Shown here: positions 4,358 to 6,327 of the stretch, in pieces | How positions within the stretch are numbered: position 1 is the stretch's first letter | How the letters are laid out: every line of letters begins with the position of its first letter | Assembly (NCBI GenBank): GCA_031272565.1 | Contig: JAISTN010000086.1 | Location: 1-6,327 of the forward strand | Length of the DNA stretch: 6,327 nucleotides | Direction: 5' to 3' | Source: Bifidobacteriaceae bacterium | Lineage (GTDB): Bacteria; Actinomycetota; Actinomycetes; Actinomycetales; WQXJ01 | Notes under the pieces: model-generated | Databases searched by the model: none | Seen by the model: the letters and a program-made list of their open reading frames with translations, nothing else | What the model was told of the DNA's origin: nothing | Made by a program: the position numbers and the translations under genes

Positions 4358-6327
4358 GTGCAGTACGGGCTGGCAGCCGTTGGGCTGTGTGCCACGGCCG
4401 TGGGCTGGTCTTTGCTGGTGTGGCGGGTGGCTTCCTATGTGCGTGGTTTCCGGGCCGGCGCGGCGGAGTTGCCGGGCGCGCGGACCGGGCAGCCGGGCCG
4501 GCGCACCGCCACCATGCTGCGCGAGTTCCTGGCCCACACCCGGCTGCGGCGCAAGCCCCTGGTGGCGGTGGCCCACTGGTTGACCATGGTGTCGTTCTTG
4601 GTCCTGGTGCTGACCTTGGCCCAGGCGACGGGCCAGCTATTGCGGCCCCACTTCGAGTTGCCGCTGATTGGCCGCTGGGCCCCTTACGCCTGGCTGACCG
4701 AGGGCTTCGCCTGGGCTGGGCTGTTGGGCATCTTGGTGCTGATTGTGGTCCGGTTGCGGCTGTCGCGCCGGTCCTTGGGCCGGGCCTCACGGTTCTTTGG
4801 CTCGCACCAGTGGCGGGCCCGCTACGTCGAGGCGACCATCTTGGCGGTCTGCCTGGCGGTGCTATGGCTGCGCGGCCTGGAGGCCCAGGTCTTCAGCCGC
4901 GGCGGCGAAGCGGGCAGCGTGACCTGGTTGTTCCCAACTACTTGGTGGATCGGGGATTGGTACGGCGAGGTATCAGACGCGGCCCTAGACGGCTGGATTG
5001 GCGCCCTGGCCTTGTTCAAGATCCTGGTCAGCTACGCCTGGATGGTGGTGGTGTCGTTGACCCCCACCATGGGCGTGGCCTGGCACCGCTTCTTGGCTTT
5101 CCCCAACCTGTGGTTCTCCAAGCGGCCCGATGGCGCCCCGGCGCTGGGCGGCCTGGAACCACTGGCGGTGGGTGGCCAGGCGGTCGACTTGAACGACCCG
5201 GCCACGCCCGATCACGTCTACGAGCACCTGGGCGTGGGCTTCGCCGCCGAGTTGACCTGGCGCGACCTGCTGTCGCTCACCACCTGTACCGAATGTGGCC
5301 GCTGCCAGGAGGTCTGCCCGGCCTGGGCCACCGGCAAGGCCCTGTCGCCCAAGCTGCTGGTGGGCGCGCTGCGGGACCACGCCTGGGCTGAATGGCCGGT
5401 TGGGTCCGCCGGGGAGGCCGCCACGCCGCTGGTGGGTGGCGAGGCGCCTTGGGCGGTGTCACCGGAAGCGCTGTGGGCCTGCACAACCTGTGGCGCCTGC
5501 ACCGCTGTTTGCCCGGTGGGCGTGGAGCACGTGGACCACGTGGTTGACCTGCGCCGGCGGCAAGTCTTGGGGGAGGCCCAGTTCCCGGCCGAACTGGGCA
5601 CCGCCTTCCGCAACCTGGAGCGGCGCCAGAACCCGTGGGGCCTGCCCGGCAAGAAGCGCCTGGATTGGACGGCCGGGCTGGATTTCGAGGTCCCGGTGTT
5701 GGGCGCCGATGTCGATTCCCTGGCCCAGGTGGACTACCTCTACTGGGTCGGTTGCGCTGGGGCCTTCGATGACCGCGGCCAGGCCACCGCCCGGGCCTTT
5801 GCCGAACTGTTGCACCGGGCCGGGGTGTCCTTCGCGGTGCTGGGCACGGCCGAATGCTGCACCGGCGACCCGGCCCGGCGGGCCGGCAACGAGTCGCTCT
5901 TTGGTGAACTGGCGGCCGGCAACGTCGAGGCCCTAAATGAGGCCGGCGCCACCAAGATCGTGGTCACCTGCGCCCACTGTTTCAACGCCCTGGCCAACGA
6001 ATACGGCCCCTTTGGGGGGCACTACCAGGTGGTGCACCACACCGAGTTGCTGGCCGACCTGGTCGAGGCCGGCCGGCTGCAGGTGGGTGATCTGCCGGAC
6101 GAACCACTGGACGCACATGGCCGGGTCACCAAGCCAAAGGTCACTTACCAGGACCCCTGCTACCTGGGCCGCCACAACGGGCAGTACACGGCCCCCCGGC
6201 GGGTCTTGGGCGCCATCGGGAACCTGGAGTTGACCGAGATGCCGGGCGCCGGGCCGGACTCGGTCTGCTGCGGGGCCGGCGGCGGGCGCATGTGGCTGGA
6301 AGAAACCGAAGGCACGCGCCTGAACCA
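4358..6327 (+). CDS. Membrane-bound heterodisulfide reductase-like Fe-S oxidoreductase (EtfD/EMO, Rv0338c-like), 3' truncated
   Basis: The frame from GTG 4358 stays open to the window end (656 complete codons) with no stop. Membrane part: hydrophobic segments at about 4-28, 69-91, 110-131, 156-173 and 214-242, resembling a NarI-type cytochrome b anchor; His73 (VAHW) and His243 (AWHRFLAFPN) are candidate heme ligands. Soluble part: two 4Fe-4S ferredoxin motifs, C310-x2-C313-x2-C316-x3-C320-P and C375-x2-C378-x2-C381-x3-C385-P. These are followed by a complete CCG domain (Cys466, Cys500-501, Cys538 and Cys541; spacing C-x33-CC-x36-C-x2-C) and the first part of a second (Cys601, Cys637-638). CCG domains hold the non-cubane cluster in HdrB. 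Relatives pass electrons from electron-transfer flavoprotein or dehydrogenases to menaquinone; mycobacterial EtfD (Rv0338c) is one. The last roughly 60 or more residues, including the final CxxC, lie outside. The electron donor here is unknown. Glycolate/lactate-oxidase Fe-S subunits are less likely because they lack this membrane domain. Confidence 0.88.
   Translation, partial: MQYGLAAVGLCATAVGWSLLVWRVASYVRGFRAGAAELPGARTGQPGRRTATMLREFLAHTRLRRKPLVAVAHWLTMVSFLVLVLTLAQATGQLLRPHFELPLIGRWAPYAWLTEGFAWAGLLGILVLIVVRLRLSRRSLGRASRFFGSHQWRARYVEATILAVCLAVLWLRGLEAQVFSRGGEAGSVTWLFPTTWWIGDWYGEVSDAALDGWIGALALFKILVSYAWMVVVSLTPTMGVAWHRFLAFPNLWFSKRPDGAPALGGLEPLAVGGQAVDLNDPATPDHVYEHLGVGFAAELTWRDLLSLTTCTECGRCQEVCPAWATGKALSPKLLVGALRDHAWAEWPVGSAGEAATPLVGGEAPWAVSPEALWACTTCGACTAVCPVGVEHVDHVVDLRRRQVLGEAQFPAELGTAFRNLERRQNPWGLPGKKRLDWTAGLDFEVPVLGADVDSLAQVDYLYWVGCAGAFDDRGQATARAFAELLHRAGVSFAVLGTAECCTGDPARRAGNESLFGELAAGNVEALNEAGATKIVVTCAHCFNALANEYGPFGGHYQVVHHTELLADLVEAGRLQVGDLPDEPLDAHGRVTKPKVTYQDPCYLGRHNGQYTAPRRVLGAIGNLELTEMPGAGPDSVCCGAGGGRMWLEETEGTRLN

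Noticed and set aside
3515..4576. 353-codon - strand open frame
   Set aside because: It is antisense to glxD and the following gene; its composition (Gln, His, Gly, Arg) is that of a GC-bias shadow with no motif.
4113..4790. 225-codon - strand open frame
   Set aside because: Its Pro/Arg/Ala low-complexity translation lies opposite coding sequence, with no plausible domain.
4387..5391. 334-codon + strand open frame rich in Gly/Arg/Pro
   Set aside because: It overlaps the Fe-S oxidoreductase in another frame, has no recognisable motif and low-complexity composition typical of GC-rich shadow frames.
5295..5936. 213-codon + strand open frame in the Fe-S region
   Set aside because: It is out of frame with the four-cysteine and CCG motifs, and its Trp/Pro/Arg-rich composition is a shadow.

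Overview
This window has high-GC DNA, with strong G/C preference at third codon positions, GTG starts and purine-rich Shine-Dalgarno sites. That base use, and the type of membrane iron-sulfur protein at the right end, suggest a high-GC Gram-positive (actinobacterial) chromosome. This is inferred from style and gene families; there is no rRNA or other taxonomic marker.

All genes lie on the + strand and look like one transcription unit. From left to right: (1) the 3' part of a GlnT/GMAS-type glutamine synthetase-like ligase, whose start lies left of the window; (2) glxB, a stand-alone glutamine amidotransferase (Ntn-hydrolase) subunit; (3) glxC, a stand-alone GXGXG beta-helix subunit; (4) glxD, a stand-alone FMN-binding glutamate-synthase domain; (5) after a 90-bp gap with a strong GC hairpin, a long gene open at the right edge. 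Gene 5 encodes a membrane-bound, heterodisulfide-reductase-like iron-sulfur oxidoreductase of the EtfD/EMO (Rv0338c-like) type: a NarI-like membrane domain, two 4Fe-4S motifs and two CCG domains. Gaps are short and glxB/glxC overlap.

GlxB, GlxC and GlxD together match the large subunit of glutamate synthase split into three polypeptides. Beside a GlnT/GMAS-type ligase, the set is either a variant GS/GOGAT nitrogen route or a relative of the N-methylglutamate (GMAS plus NMG synthase) pathway for methylamine-type substrates; the sequence alone cannot decide. No GltD-like NAD(P)H subunit is visible and GlxD lacks the cysteines that ligate the 3Fe-4S cluster in GltB, so its electron partner is unknown. 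The neighbouring quinone-type iron-sulfur protein is a candidate partner, but could equally serve an electron-transfer flavoprotein encoded outside the window.

The families are all known. The points worth a second look are the electron-flow question, the pairing of the glx module with an EtfD-like protein, the hairpin between them, and a possible second promoter inside the end of glnT. I saw no mobile elements, RNA genes or CRISPR arrays.
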